A DNA stretch of 64,000 bases from Siminovitchia thermophila. GTDB taxonomy: Bacteria; Bacillota; Bacilli; Bacillales; Bacillaceae_C. Under the pieces are notes generated by a model. It did not search any database, had not been told where the DNA came from, and saw only the letters and a list, made by a program, of their open reading frames with translations. Below are positions 35,829-45,432 of this stretch, one piece after another (within the stretch, counting starts at the first letter, position 1; each line of letters starts with the position of its first letter). The position numbers were made by a program, and so were the translations under genes. The DNA is taken from the NCBI RefSeq assembly GCF_016909185.1, contig NZ_JAFBFH010000003.1, forward strand, positions 155,683-219,682, written 5' to 3'.

Positions 35829-36182
35829 TTGAATGTACGGAATTGGATTATAGGAGGAATCTTTCTCTTGGCTGTCGTGGGTCTCGGTTCCTATTTATTC
35901 ACCAACCCGGCAGGTCTGTTTAGGCAACTGTTCATTATCGCGATTACGGTTGCTATTGTTTTGCTGATCTTTCGGCTTGTGAGCAATCGGTTACCGAGCC
36001 GCAGAGAAAGAAATGCATTTGCCAAAGCGGCAAGGCAATCTAAATTACGGGCAAAACGGCGTAAAAGCCAAATGAAGGCAAAAAGCCATTTGCGAAACAG
36101 GCCGTTGCGTAGAAGATCTACTGCCCATTTAACCGTTATTGAAGGAAAGAAAAGCAAGAAAAAAGACAGAGCGATTTTTTAA
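35829..36182 (+). CDS. yqhP: SA1362-type small membrane protein YqhP
   Basis: A protein of 117 aa. Two close N-terminal membrane helices (about residues 5-24 and 31-51) are followed by a very basic tail (RRERNAFAKAARQSKLRAKR and onward), likely facing nucleic acid or the inner membrane surface. The start is TTG 35829, with AAGGAGG 8 nt before it; earlier in-frame starts lack such a site. Convergent with yqhO. Function unknown. Confidence 0.8.
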   Translation: MNVRNWIIGGIFLLAVVGLGSYLFTNPAGLFRQLFIIAITVAIVLLIFRLVSNRLPSRRERNAFAKAARQSKLRAKRRKSQMKAKSHLRNRPLRRRSTAHLTVIEGKKSKKKDRAIF

Positions 36183-36199
36183 TCGACGCTGTCTGATGA
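36164..36199. terminator. Hairpin between convergent yqhP and yqhO
   Basis: AGACAGAGCGATT, four T, AATCGACGCTGTCT spans the yqhP stop codon and could terminate both genes. Confidence 0.5.
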
Positions 36200-36203
36200 A
36201 TAC

Positions 36204-37088
36204 TTAGTATACCCAAGATGTTAAAAACATCCTGGCTCGCTCGCGCCCTTTTTCAATAAGGGCTTCTTTTTTTTGGTTATCAATGGAAAATTCAATCGAA
36301 AACGTTTCGTTCATGGGGATAAAAATAATGTTTTTTTCATGTTTCCGGGAAATATATTTTGCATCGTGCGCATCTTTCATCGTAGTAAATAATGCTTCAA
36401 CGAGCTGCAGCCCGTTTTGAATATTTCTTTCTGGCTGTTCTTCTGTATGATGGCTCAGTTTTACCCCGATGATCGGTCTTTTTGGTTTTTTCCCGTCCTT
36501 TTGAAACAGCCAAATGGGGAAATTGCTTAATAGGCCTCCATCCACGATCATATTGGTTCCGGATAATGAGCGGAGTTTAACGGGTTCAAAAAAATAAGGG
36601 ATCGCACAGCTCATCCGAATGGCTCGTGCCACTGGAAACGTTTCTTTTGGAACCCCATATTTTCCCAAGTCATCCGGAAGGACAAGCAATCTGCCCGCTG
36701 ATAGATCAGACGCAATGACCCGCAATGAATCAGGAGGCAAATCTTTAAACGTATAGACACCTTTGTGTGCAAGTTTTTTTCCGAGCCAGTCCTCCAATAA
36801 ATCGCCCCGGTAAATACCCATTCGAAAGTAAAGTAACAGCCACTTGGCCATTTGAAAAGGCAAGAGAGTTTTTCTGCGATCAAGGAATATTTTCATATCT
36901 ACACTTTTCATCAAATCAATCATTTCCTTGCTGGAATAGCCGGCTGCCGCTAATGCGGAAATCACCGCTCCCGCACTTGTTCCTGCAAGCCGCTTGAATG
37001 TGAATCCCCTCTCCTCCAATATTTCAAGTGCCCCAAGCAAAGCAAAACCCTTTATGCCCCCTCCCGAAAACACCCCGTCAATTTCCAT
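36204..37088 (-). CDS. yqhO: Patatin-like phospholipase (YqhO)
   Basis: A protein of 294 aa. Patatin-family serine hydrolase with the oxyanion hole GGGIKGFALLGAL (about residues 8-20), the nucleophile GTSAGA (about 37) and the dyad aspartate in MIVDGGLLSNFP (about 180). No signal peptide; probably cytosolic, substrate unknown. The ATG at 37088 follows AAAGGCGGG. In B. subtilis its neighbours are mntR and lipM upstream; here nrdJ is upstream instead. Confidence 0.9.
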   Translation of the reverse strand: MEIDGVFSGGGIKGFALLGALEILEERGFTFKRLAGTSAGAVISALAAAGYSSKEMIDLMKSVDMKIFLDRRKTLLPFQMAKWLLLYFRMGIYRGDLLEDWLGKKLAHKGVYTFKDLPPDSLRVIASDLSAGRLLVLPDDLGKYGVPKETFPVARAIRMSCAIPYFFEPVKLRSLSGTNMIVDGGLLSNFPIWLFQKDGKKPKRPIIGVKLSHHTEEQPERNIQNGLQLVEALFTTMKDAHDAKYISRKHEKNIIFIPMNETFSIEFSIDNQKKEALIEKGRERARMFLTSWVY

Positions 37089-37117
37089 TGTTTTGCCCGC
37101 CTTTCTCAATGCTGTTT

Positions 37118-37200
37118 ATCCGCCTTAACTGAAGCCGCCCACTTCAACAAGGAGATCAGCCGCTGTAAAAGCCCGATGGTTCAACTAACAACCAGTGCGA
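37118..37200 (-). repeat. Dispersed repeat R2, copy B (short)
   Basis: Carries TTATCCGCCTTAACTG, GCCCGATGGTTCAACTAACA and ACCAGTGCGAAAA, matching copy A (22235-22440) on the opposite strand in the same order. Confidence 0.5.
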
Positions 37201-37293
37201 AAAGCCCCATAAGTCTCACTTATATTGATATATGTTTGATAAAACGGGAATTAGAACAAATTGTTGGAATGTTGGAAACTGATGACAATCCCT

Positions 37294-37324
37294 AAAAAAA
37301 ACTGACCCGAATAAACGGGTCAGC
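37294..37324 (-). terminator. Terminator of nrdJ
   Basis: On the minus strand CTGACCCG, a 6-nt loop, CGGGTCAG, then eight T. Confidence 0.9.
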
Positions 37325-37336
37325 CGACTATGTTGG

Positions 37337-39892
37337 TTATAGTCCACATTTTAACTGAGCGTTGCAATTATCACAAGTATTGCATCCGCCGATCTCTTTT
37401 ACCTGTCCTTTGCGGCAGACTGGACATGTATTCCCCAATTCGGAGCCGATCGTCACACTCGTCGAACGGACATCTTGAATGGTATCAACTAATACGACAG
37501 GGCGTTCCGGCTGCTCGGTTTCCTGCTTTTCCTCAAAGCTGTTATCCTCTGCTTTTAATGTGAGCACCTGTGAATCACGGCTGCCATCAACATATACGGT
37601 ACCACCTTTGGCTCCGCCTTTATACAACCGCTCGTACACTTTTTCGACCTGCTCGACGGTATATCCTTTCGGCGCATTGACCGTTTTGGATATGGAGCTG
37701 TCAATCCAACGCTGGATGATGCACTGTACATCCGCATGAGCTTCAGGGGAAAGATCCATTGCCGTAATAAACCAATGCGGCAATTTGTCCTTATCTGCTT
37801 CCGGATGCTCCCTCAGATACTCTTCCACAATGTCGGCCTTCACTTCAATGAATTTTCCGAGGCGGCCGCTGCGGTAATACGTAAAGGAGAAGTATGGTTC
37901 AAGCCCTGTTGAGCAGCCAATCATTGTTCCGGTGGAGCCAGTTGGAGCTACAGTCAGAAGGTGCGAGTTGCGAATGCCGTGCTCTTTGATCGATTCACGA
38001 ATTTCTTCTGGCATTCCCTTCATAAAGCCGGTGTTGGTAAATGCCTCGCGAAGCTTGGCTGTCTCCGCCTCTGTTTCTCCTCTTAAAAACGGGAAGCTGC
38101 CCTTTTCTTTTGCCAATTCAATAGACTCTTCATAGGCGGTTGTTGCAATGACTTCAAACACTTGATCTACAAGCTCATTTCCTTCCTTGGAGCCATATTC
38201 CTTTTCACAATAAATGAGCAAATCTGCTAATCCCATGACACCAAGACCGATCCGGCGCTCGCCAAGTGCCTGTTTTTTATTCTCTTCCAAGAAGTATGGT
38301 GTTGCATCAATTACGTTATCCTGCATTCTCACGCCGACTTTTACTGTTTGTCTTAATTTTTCAAAGTCGACTTCCTTTTTCTTTTTATCAGCCATTTGCG
38401 CTAGGTTCACAGCCGCCAAATTACATACGGAGTAAGGAGCCAATGGCTGCTCACCGCAAGGATTGGTCGCTACCACTTTTTGTCCGTATGCTTGCGCATT
38501 CGTCATTTCGTTTGCATTGTCAATAAAGAAAATGCCTGGTTCCGCAGAATACGTCGCACAAATATTGATAAGGTTCCACAGTTCGCGGGCTTTCATTTTA
38601 CGGTAAACACGCACTTTGTGGCCAAGTCTTTTCCACTCGCGAACATCTCCCACCTTGTGCCACTGTTCATTGTAAATGGTCATTTCTTCCTCTTCGTAAT
38701 TCTCGACATCTGGGAAACAAAGTTCATATTCGGTGTCCTTTTCTACAGCTTCCATAAACTCCTTTGTAATACATACCGAAATATTGGCTCCTGTTAAAAA
38801 TTCAGGATTATGAACTGAATATGTTCCGCCTTCCCTTAATTTTTCTTCGGCGTTTTGGAATATTTCTTCGTTGAAACCGCCATGGCCGGGTATATTTCGA
38901 TAGTTGAGGACACCTTGATACATAGCTTCCTCCGCTTGTGTAAGCGGGGTGAATTTCAATTTATCTTTTGCGTGCTTTTTGATGACCGGGTCCGTGGTGT
39001 TTTCAATTAAAAAGCGCAGAATACGCGGATTTTGCATTTTGGAGATGATAAATTCCACAATATCAGGATGCCAAGAGGCAAGCATGATCATTTGCGCGCC
39101 CCGACGAGATCCTCCCTGTTCGACGAGATGTGTCAGTTTGGCAATATCATCCAGCCAAGAAACAGAGCCGGAAGATTTTCCGTTTACTCCGCGAGCCAAC
39201 GTATTGCGCGGTCTCAATGTCGATCCATTTGTTCCGACGCCCCCACCGCGGCTCATAATTTCCATTACTTGTTTTCTATGTTCGGAAATACCTTCGCGCG
39301 AATCAGCGACAAATGGCATCACATAACAGTTAAAATAAGTGACATCCGTACCGGAGCCCGCTCCATATAAGACTCGTCCGGCAGGGACGAAATGCAAATT
39401 AACCAGCTCTTCATAAAATTTTTCGAACCATTCTTGTCTTTTCTCTTCCGTTTTTTCGACGGAGGCAAGACCTGTTGCATTTCTTTTTGCAATTTGCTCG
39501 TAAAAAACTTCCAATGGTTTTTCTATAATATCAAGAGGACGGACAATGATGCCTGTTTCTCTCTCTACCTCATCCTCCAAGGCACTTCGGTACTCCTCTT
39601 CGACAATCACTTCGGCTGTCTTTTCTTCCCAATCAATGGATTGGATGAAGCCCAATCCCCTTGCCGGAAACTTCGGGTCTTCTTTAATCGTCAACACGAC
39701 GAAGTCACCTTCACTCAAAGTGATTTTTTCGGTATCTTTATATGCATACCTGTCAATCATGACAAGTCTTGAGACCCCTTTGTGGGTAATTCGCATATCA
39801 GGTGTGATAGGATGAACATGCTTAAATAATTGAATGTCTTCATTAAGCCTTTCAATATTTAGATTCGGTTTTTTCGTAAATGCAACAGACAT
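37337..39892 (-). CDS. nrdJ: Class II (adenosylcobalamin-dependent) ribonucleotide reductase
   Basis: A protein of 851 aa. It reduces ribonucleotides to deoxyribonucleotides using a radical from adenosylcobalamin, independent of oxygen. Active-site segments are YFNCYVMPFVAD (substrate cysteine), SRGGGVGTNGSTLRPRN, ATNPCGEQPLAPYSVCNLAA with the radical cysteine and glutamate, and APTGSTGTMIGCSTGLEPYF (second redox cysteine). The C-terminus has four CxxC-like pairs in NTCPVCRKGQVKEIGGCNTC and DNCNAQLKCG, the redox-relay tail. There is no separate small subunit gene, as expected for class II. Paired NrdR boxes lie upstream. It occupies the position where B. subtilis has lipM and mntR. Confidence 0.95.
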   Translation of the reverse strand: MSVAFTKKPNLNIERLNEDIQLFKHVHPITPDMRITHKGVSRLVMIDRYAYKDTEKITLSEGDFVVLTIKEDPKFPARGLGFIQSIDWEEKTAEVIVEEEYRSALEDEVERETGIIVRPLDIIEKPLEVFYEQIAKRNATGLASVEKTEEKRQEWFEKFYEELVNLHFVPAGRVLYGAGSGTDVTYFNCYVMPFVADSREGISEHRKQVMEIMSRGGGVGTNGSTLRPRNTLARGVNGKSSGSVSWLDDIAKLTHLVEQGGSRRGAQMIMLASWHPDIVEFIISKMQNPRILRFLIENTTDPVIKKHAKDKLKFTPLTQAEEAMYQGVLNYRNIPGHGGFNEEIFQNAEEKLREGGTYSVHNPEFLTGANISVCITKEFMEAVEKDTEYELCFPDVENYEEEEMTIYNEQWHKVGDVREWKRLGHKVRVYRKMKARELWNLINICATYSAEPGIFFIDNANEMTNAQAYGQKVVATNPCGEQPLAPYSVCNLAAVNLAQMADKKKKEVDFEKLRQTVKVGVRMQDNVIDATPYFLEENKKQALGERRIGLGVMGLADLLIYCEKEYGSKEGNELVDQVFEVIATTAYEESIELAKEKGSFPFLRGETEAETAKLREAFTNTGFMKGMPEEIRESIKEHGIRNSHLLTVAPTGSTGTMIGCSTGLEPYFSFTYYRSGRLGKFIEVKADIVEEYLREHPEADKDKLPHWFITAMDLSPEAHADVQCIIQRWIDSSISKTVNAPKGYTVEQVEKVYERLYKGGAKGGTVYVDGSRDSQVLTLKAEDNSFEEKQETEQPERPVVLVDTIQDVRSTSVTIGSELGNTCPVCRKGQVKEIGGCNTCDNCNAQLKCGL

Positions 39893-39992
39893 TTTGCCAA
39901 CTCCTTCTCAAAAACATTTCGGGTAAGTTACCTTACTTATGTATCTGTCATAGATACGTTACCATATATTTATCCAGAAAATCAATCCTTAA

Positions 39993-40040
39993 ACACAATA
40001 TATTGATTTTATTTTGAAACAACTCTACTATATATTGTGT
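39993..40040 (-). promoter_or_regulatory. Tandem NrdR boxes upstream of nrdJ
   Basis: ACACAATATATTGATT (39993-40008) and CTACTATATATTGTGT (40025-40040) match the NrdR consensus ACACWATATATWGWGT, one on each strand sense, with starts 32 bp apart, which is three helical turns. NrdR represses ribonucleotide reductase genes when dATP/ATP is high. The pair lies 101-148 bp before the nrdJ start. Confidence 0.8.
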
Positions 40041-40191
40041 TTCGGAGCTAAACAATCGTCATTTGTCAAATTTAAAATTAAGAGATTCCGGGAGATAAAA
40101 GAAGAGATTAACCGATACCACAGCACAAATCGTTGATTTTCAACAAATTTAACATTTTACTTTTTGTTGGAGTGGAATAGAGGAAAAAACT

Positions 40192-40220
40192 TTGATTCAT
40201 CGTCATTTGGAGAATATAAT
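40192..40220 (+). promoter_or_regulatory. Sigma-A promoter of yqhL
   Basis: TTGATT (40192-40197) and TATAAT (40215-40220) with a 17-bp spacer, 31 bp before the yqhL start. Confidence 0.75.
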
Positions 40221-40250
40221 AGAGAATAGGGTTATTACTAGAAAGGGGCT

Positions 40251-40640
40251 ATGGAGTTGGTACTTCTTTATACAACAATTGGCTTGTTGGTGGTAGTTAT
40301 TGCTTTTTCTCTTTTTAACTATTTCCAACAAAAGAAAATATTAAAAACGCTGACGGAAGATGAATTTCGTGCCGGATACCGCAAAGCACAACTCATCGAT
40401 GTGCGTGAACAGAAAGAATATGACGGCGGCCATATCCTTGGCGCGAGAAGTATTCCAATGTCTCAGTTAAAAATGAGAATGAAGGAAATTCGTCCGGATA
40501 AACCGGTCTACTTATATTGCCAAAGCGGGATGAGAAGTGGAAGGGCCGCCCAAATTCTTTACAAAAAAGGATACCGTCAGCTGTACCATCTGCAAGGCGG
40601 CTACAAAAATTGGACGGGAAAAATTAAAAAGAAATCATAA
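40251..40640 (+). CDS. yqhL: Membrane-anchored rhodanese-like protein YqhL
   Basis: A protein of 129 aa. One N-terminal membrane helix (LLYTTIGLLVVVIAFSLFNY) carries a single rhodanese domain with LIDVREQKEYDGGHILGARS and the active-site loop YCQSGMRSGRAA (cysteine about residue 86), so it probably carries persulfide sulfur. ATG at 40251 has AAAGGGG only 2 nt away; a TTG two codons later is better spaced and may be used. Normally lies between gcvPB and lipM; here it is flanked by nrdJ and by a gap leading to nhaC. Confidence 0.88.
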   Translation: MELVLLYTTIGLLVVVIAFSLFNYFQQKKILKTLTEDEFRAGYRKAQLIDVREQKEYDGGHILGARSIPMSQLKMRMKEIRPDKPVYLYCQSGMRSGRAAQILYKKGYRQLYHLQGGYKNWTGKIKKKS

Positions 40641-40713
40641 AACAAGCGCCCGGACAGCGGTATGCAATGAGCGGTATTAAAAAAACCGCCAGAATACTTA
40701 TGGACATTGAGCA

Positions 40714-40775
40714 GGAGGGGGAATGGATCCCCCGGCCTCTTACATAACCGTACGTGAGTCTGCCTATCAACGTCT
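40714..40775 (-). mobile_element. Group II intron remnant
   Basis: On the minus strand CACGTACGGTTATGTAAGAG continues into GCCGGGGG (40729-40756). This closely matches the conserved string found in bacterial group II introns upstream of the reverse transcriptase frame (CACGTACGGTTCTGTGAGAG). No reverse transcriptase or intron ends are present, so it is a scar. Recognition is from memory of intron sequences. Confidence 0.45.
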
Positions 40776-41622
40776 TTTATATCTTATAAAATAAAGGCGA
40801 TGTTGCCAATCACAAAAAATAAAAGGTCTTCCCTCTTTATTCATACCCTCGCCTATCAAATTTATCAGGCTTCCATATCCTTAGGCAAGCAAATAAAACT
40901 TGCCATCTTTTTTACCAAAACCTCTTGTGAAAAACAAAGTGTCATTTTCATTATGGCGCAATCATTTTTACGTTCTAATAAAAAATAATCCTTATTCAAT
41001 CATTTCTAAGAAACGAATTCTTATTCAAGAAAGCGGAGGGACTGGCCAAACAAAACTTCGGCAACAGATTGTGTAGCATTATTTTGCTAAAAGATAAGAA
41101 TGGCGGGAATCGATTTGTAGGTATATTCACTATTCTTATCTATGGATAACGAGGCGGTTTTTCATGGGAAAATAACAGGAGGCAGATGATGGTACATGAG
41201 TTGGCCACAGCGATTTCGTACAGAAAACAAAGGAAACGGATCGTTCTTACACATACTTTTCCCGTTACGTCCCCTTTTTGCTGCATTCAATGATGAAACT
41301 TTTGAGATGTTGCCCTTGCTTTGTTAGGTCGAATTGACTTGTTTAATTCCATCGGGTCAAATGTGGGTTTACCTTGCAGAAAGTCGGTATAAAACGCATT
41401 TCAACTTTTCCTATCTAAAGCCATAGCAAACGAAGCGAGCCAGGTATTTCATTTTTATTAAACTGATCAACTAAGGTGTCCTATTTTTTTCAGAATTATA
41501 ATAGAAACAACTGCGAAAGCGCAAAAAAATTTTGCGCTGAGCTTAAAAATTTTGCATTTATCAATTCACCTTTATATATTATTATAGTTTTGACGTTAAA
41601 CTTAATTGAAAGGAGAAAATCC
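40776..41622. other. Gene-poor gap upstream of nhaC
   Basis: No gene recognised. There is a short frame of 35 codons at about 41189 (MMVHELATAISYRKQRKR) with AGGAGG before it, unlike any family I know, and a perfect palindrome GCGCAAAA-AAA-TTTTGCGC at about 41519-41537 in the nhaC leader. Confidence 0.4.
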
Positions 41623-43062
41623 ATGAAAGAAAACAAGCCAGAAATACATGTTCCTTTCTTTCTGGCTATCATACCGTTAATCGTGATGGTAGCCGTCATG
41701 GCAGTTACCATTATCAAGTTTGAAGGAAGTCCACATATTCCGCTTCTTGTGGGAACAGTTGTGTCCGCTTTCATCGCTTGGCGATTGGGTTATAAATGGG
41801 ATGTTATCGAAGAAGGAGCATACAAAGGGATTCGACTGGCTCTGCCGGCCATTTTGATCATCATTACTATTGGAATGATTATCGGGGCATGGATTGGCGG
41901 TGGCATTATTGCAACCATGATTTATTATGGTCTGAAAATGATTACACCCTCATTATTTCTCGCTTCTATATGCGCAATCTGTGCGGTTGTCACGCTTGCC
42001 ATCGGGAGTTCTTGGTCAACAATGGGGACGATCGGAGTTGCCGGAATGGGGATCGGAATCAGTATGGGCATCCCTGCACCGATGGTAGCCGGAGCGATTA
42101 TTTCAGGATCCTATTTTGGTGATAAAATGTCACCGCTTTCAGATACGACTAATTTGGCAGCGGGGATTACGGGCACTGACTTATTCGATCATATTAAACA
42201 TATGATTTACACTACAATCCCTGGACTGGCCATCGCCTTTATCGTCTACATCTTTTTAGGAAGGGGATTCTCTTCTTCCTCTATGGACGCCGGAGAAATC
42301 GGTCACATTTTAACTGCATTACAAGAGAATTTCGTCATTTCTCCTTGGCTGTTTCTCGTCCCAGTATTGGTCATTATCTTGGTGGCTAAAAAAATGCCAG
42401 CGCTTCCGGCCCTTTTTATTGGGGTTTTTATGGGGTGGATTTGTTATATTTTTGTACAAGACGGCTCAATTGCAGATGCTGTCAATACCCTTCAAGGCGG
42501 GTATTCAATTAAAACCGGAAACGCGATGGTGGATGAATTATTTAACCGTGGTGGCATCGATGATATGATGTACACTGTATCATTGACAATTGTAGCAATG
42601 ACATTTGGCGGAGTAATGGAACAAACAGGCATGCTGAAATCAATTGTGGCTCAAATCCTGAAATTAGCTCGCACAGGTAAAAGCTTGATTGTTACAACCA
42701 TTTTCTCGTCTTTCTTTACAAATGCAACAGCATCTGAACAATATATTTCTATCCTTTTGCCTGGAAGAATGTATTTAAAGGCATATAGAGATAAGAAACT
42801 TCATTCCAAAAACTTGTCGCGAGCGCTAGAAGATGGCGGAACCATCACTTCGGTCTTTGTACCATGGAATACATGTGGCGTGTTCATTTTTTCAACTCTT
42901 GCAGTCCACCCTGTTGATTATGCGCCATACGCGGTCATGAACTATGCTGTTCCAATCATTGCGATCTTGATGGCACTTTTCGGAATTAAGGTCGAGTACT
43001 TGTCAGAGACTAAAGTGAAAGAGTTGGAAATAAAAGAAGCCCAGAAAAATACGACAGCTTAA
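41623..43062 (+). CDS. nhaC: Na+/H+ antiporter, NhaC family
   Basis: A protein of 479 aa with about eleven hydrophobic segments. Typical NhaC segments are HIPLLVGTVVSAFIAWRLGY, GAWIGGGIIATMIYYGL, SSWSTMGTIGVAGMGIGISM, SGSYFGDKMSPLSDTTNLAA (about residue 170) and FTNATASEQYISILLPGRMY (about 370). It exports Na+ in exchange for H+ and may act on other substrates. The ATG at 41623 follows GAAAGGAG; a longer frame from 41476 is not supported. It stands alone between gcvPB and yqhL in a gene-poor area, a place where B. subtilis has no such gene, so later insertion is likely. Confidence 0.9.
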   Translation: MKENKPEIHVPFFLAIIPLIVMVAVMAVTIIKFEGSPHIPLLVGTVVSAFIAWRLGYKWDVIEEGAYKGIRLALPAILIIITIGMIIGAWIGGGIIATMIYYGLKMITPSLFLASICAICAVVTLAIGSSWSTMGTIGVAGMGIGISMGIPAPMVAGAIISGSYFGDKMSPLSDTTNLAAGITGTDLFDHIKHMIYTTIPGLAIAFIVYIFLGRGFSSSSMDAGEIGHILTALQENFVISPWLFLVPVLVIILVAKKMPALPALFIGVFMGWICYIFVQDGSIADAVNTLQGGYSIKTGNAMVDELFNRGGIDDMMYTVSLTIVAMTFGGVMEQTGMLKSIVAQILKLARTGKSLIVTTIFSSFFTNATASEQYISILLPGRMYLKAYRDKKLHSKNLSRALEDGGTITSVFVPWNTCGVFIFSTLAVHPVDYAPYAVMNYAVPIIAILMALFGIKVEYLSETKVKELEIKEAQKNTTA

Positions 43063-43901
43063 CTACTCGTCATCGGCCCTATTTTTTTGACTCAAAAGGA
43101 CTCTTTTCTTGGAAAAAATCGCGAACCACATCATTTTGAAGAACCTTATTAAAACTTGGTAATGGCGTATCAATTTGAACTGTCCCTTGTCACTAAGTAA
43201 ACAGCGAAAATAATAAAAAACCTATAAGCGGTTTTAGTTCTATATATAAAGGGACTAAGGCCGTTTCATTTTTCTTGATATGCATCTACTTTATCGCTAT
43301 GGACAGCTTTCAAAACTGTTCCCCAATAGCTCGTTACTCATACATATGCTTGATGTGTGTCTGTTCTCGGTATCAACGCAATATATGCACGGCGCTTTGG
43401 ATAAGGGGAAGTTTTACCGTAGTGAATGTATCTTTCGCTTTGTCTACTCTGTTTGTTTTGGAATACCCTTAATGGATCATCACGCAAATCCAAAATCGCG
43501 CTTTAAAATTGGCTTTCTTCTTTGTCCAAACCATCTTGAAACTCAGGAACGTCCTTTCATTGTTTTACTGCTGTAAATTCCCGCTTTAAAATGTGATCCG
43601 TCACATGTGCATGAGTGTGTTTGGTTTTAGGAATCATTCTCGCCACTAGCTCTTTATGACCAAGGCTTTTTTAAATTCACGAGGGTCATTCGACGATAAC
43701 CGTAAATACCTTTTCATGAAGGACGATCATTTCCTTGATTATTCCTTTATGTGTAAGTTCCTTTTGGAAGATGTTTGCTTTTTTATTTATCATAAGCAGA
43801 GTGGAGAGAAATGGGGTCGTTTTCCCCCTCATGCCCAAATATTTATCTTTGGTTAAAATCTGTATCTTTACAAGCTGTGATCGCTAAAAGCGGTGGACAT
43901 A
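43063..43901. other. Gap between nhaC and gcvPB, no recognised gene
   Basis: Several short overlapping frames on the plus strand (for example 43280-43576, with NPKSRFKIGFLLCPNHLETQ) are coding-like but match no family I know and lack ribosome-binding sites. It may contain decayed genes that came with nhaC. Confidence 0.4.
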
Positions 43902-43926
43902 AAAAGCTCCCCTTAAGGGGAGCTTA
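43902..43926 (-). terminator. Terminator of the gcv operon
   Basis: On the minus strand TAAGCTCCCCTTAAGGGGAGCTTTTTA; GC-rich stem followed by five T, 46 nt after gcvPB. Confidence 0.88.
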
Positions 43927-43971
43927 TCAAATGTACTTTTTTTATACAGTCTTTACTATGGCTGATATGTT

Positions 43972-45432
43972 TTATGCTTTTTCATACCGAAGAATCGGCT
44001 TTCTGGCAGCCTGGGTTTCATCCAGTCTTTTAACAATAGTATTATGAGGTGCTTCTTGGACAATCTCCGGATTTTCTTCCGCTTCCTTTGCAATTTGGAT
44101 CATCGCATCAATAAAGCCGTCAAGCGTTTCTTTCGACTCTGTTTCAGTCGGTTCAAACATCATACACTCTTCGACGTTGAGCGGAAAATAGATTGTCGGC
44201 GGATGATAGCCAAAGTCAAGGAGACGTTTGGCAATATCAAGTGTCCGGACACCCAATTTCTTTTGGCGTTTTCCGCTTAACACAAATTCATGTTTACAGT
44301 GCCTGTCATACGGCAAATCGAAATACGGAGCGAGCTTTCTCATCAAATAATTGGCGTTGAGAACCGCGTATTCCGTCACTGCCTTGAGGCCGTCAGGCCC
44401 CATTGAACGAATGTATGTGTATGCCCTGACGTTGATTCCAAAGTTTCCATAAAATGGTTTTACCCTGCCGATGGAATTGGGACGGTCGTAATCAATGACA
44501 AATTGATCATCGCGTTTCGTAATCACAGGCTTTGGCAAATACGTAATTAAATCCTTTTTGACACCGACAGGTCCGGATCCGGGACCGCCACCTCCGTGCG
44601 GGCCTGTAAACGTTTTGTGAAGATTCAAGTGGACGACGTCAAATCCCATATCGCCTGGTCGGGCTTTGGACATCACAGCGTTTAAGTTTGCGCCATCATA
44701 GTACAGCTTGCCTCCTGCTCCATGGATAATTTCCGCCATCTCCACAATTTGTTCTTCAAATAGCCCAAGTGTATTAGGATTTGTAAGCATCAGTGCGGCT
44801 GTATCTGGACCAACAAGCTCTTTTAAGTGATCTAAATCAACCAGTCCGTCTTCACCGGAACGTACAGTAACAGTTTCCAAGCCCGCTACTGTCGCTGAAG
44901 CAGGGTTGGTTCCATGTGCCGAATCCGGGACGATGACTTTCGTCCGGTTTGTGTCACCATTTGCTTCATGGTAAGCACGGATCATCATTAAACCGGTCCA
45001 TTCCCCATGTGCGCCTGCGGCAGGCTGGAGGGTCACTTCATCCATTCCAGTAATTTCTTTTAAATGCTCCTGTAAATCATACATTAGTTCGAGCGCGCCT
45101 TGAACGGACGATTCCGGCTGCAAAGGATGAATATGGGCAAAGCCCGGGAAGCGGGCAACCTGTTCATTGATTTTAGGATTATATTTCATTGTACAAGAGC
45201 CGAGTGGATAAAAACCTGAGTCTACTCCGTGATTGTGCTTCGAAAGCTCTGTAAAATGCCGCATAATATCCAATTCCGATACTTCAGGAAGTTTCGGTTC
45301 TTCTTCCCGCAAATAATCCGAAGGGATAAATTGATGGACATCAACCTCTGGAACATCCAATTCCGGAAGGCTGTATCCGATACGGCCCGGCGTTGACATT
45401 TCAAAAATAAGAGGCAAGTTCTCTTTACTCAT
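43972..45432 (-). CDS. gcvPB: Glycine dehydrogenase (decarboxylating) subunit 2
   Basis: A protein of 486 aa. The pyridoxal-phosphate lysine is in [20 protein letters not shown] (about residue 270). With GcvPA it forms the P-protein that decarboxylates glycine and passes the methylamine to lipoyl-H protein. Other conserved parts are [30 protein letters not shown] and [12 protein letters not shown]. It overlaps gcvPA by 8 nt. The split P-protein is normal in Bacillaceae. Confidence 0.96.
   Translation of the reverse strand: MSKENLPLIFEMSTPGRIGYSLPELDVPEVDVHQFIPSDYLREEEPKLPEVSELDIMRHFTELSKHNHGVDSGFYPLGSCTMKYNPKINEQVARFPGFAHIHPLQPESSVQGALELMYDLQEHLKEITGMDEVTLQPAAGAHGEWTGLMMIRAYHEANGDTNRTKVIVPDSAHGTNPASATVAGLETVTVRSGEDGLVDLDHLKELVGPDTAALMLTNPNTLGLFEEQIVEMAEIIHGAGGKLYYDGANLNAVMSKARPGDMGFDVVHLNLHKTFTGPHGGGGPGSGPVGVKKDLITYLPKPVITKRDDQFVIDYDRPNSIGRVKPFYGNFGINVRAYTYIRSMGPDGLKAVTEYAVLNANYLMRKLAPYFDLPYDRHCKHEFVLSGKRQKKLGVRTLDIAKRLLDFGYHPPTIYFPLNVEECMMFEPTETESKETLDGFIDAMIQIAKEAEENPEIVQEAPHNTIVKRLDETQAARKPILRYEKA

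Noticed and set aside
41189..41296. Short frame MMVHELATAISYRKQRKR with AGGAGG upstream
   Set aside because: Good ribosome site but only 35 codons, no relatives known to me and in a decayed area; kept as a note rather than a gene.
43280..43576. Frame of 98 codons on the plus strand
   Set aside because: No ribosome-binding site and no recognisable family; could be decayed DNA, so not called as a gene.
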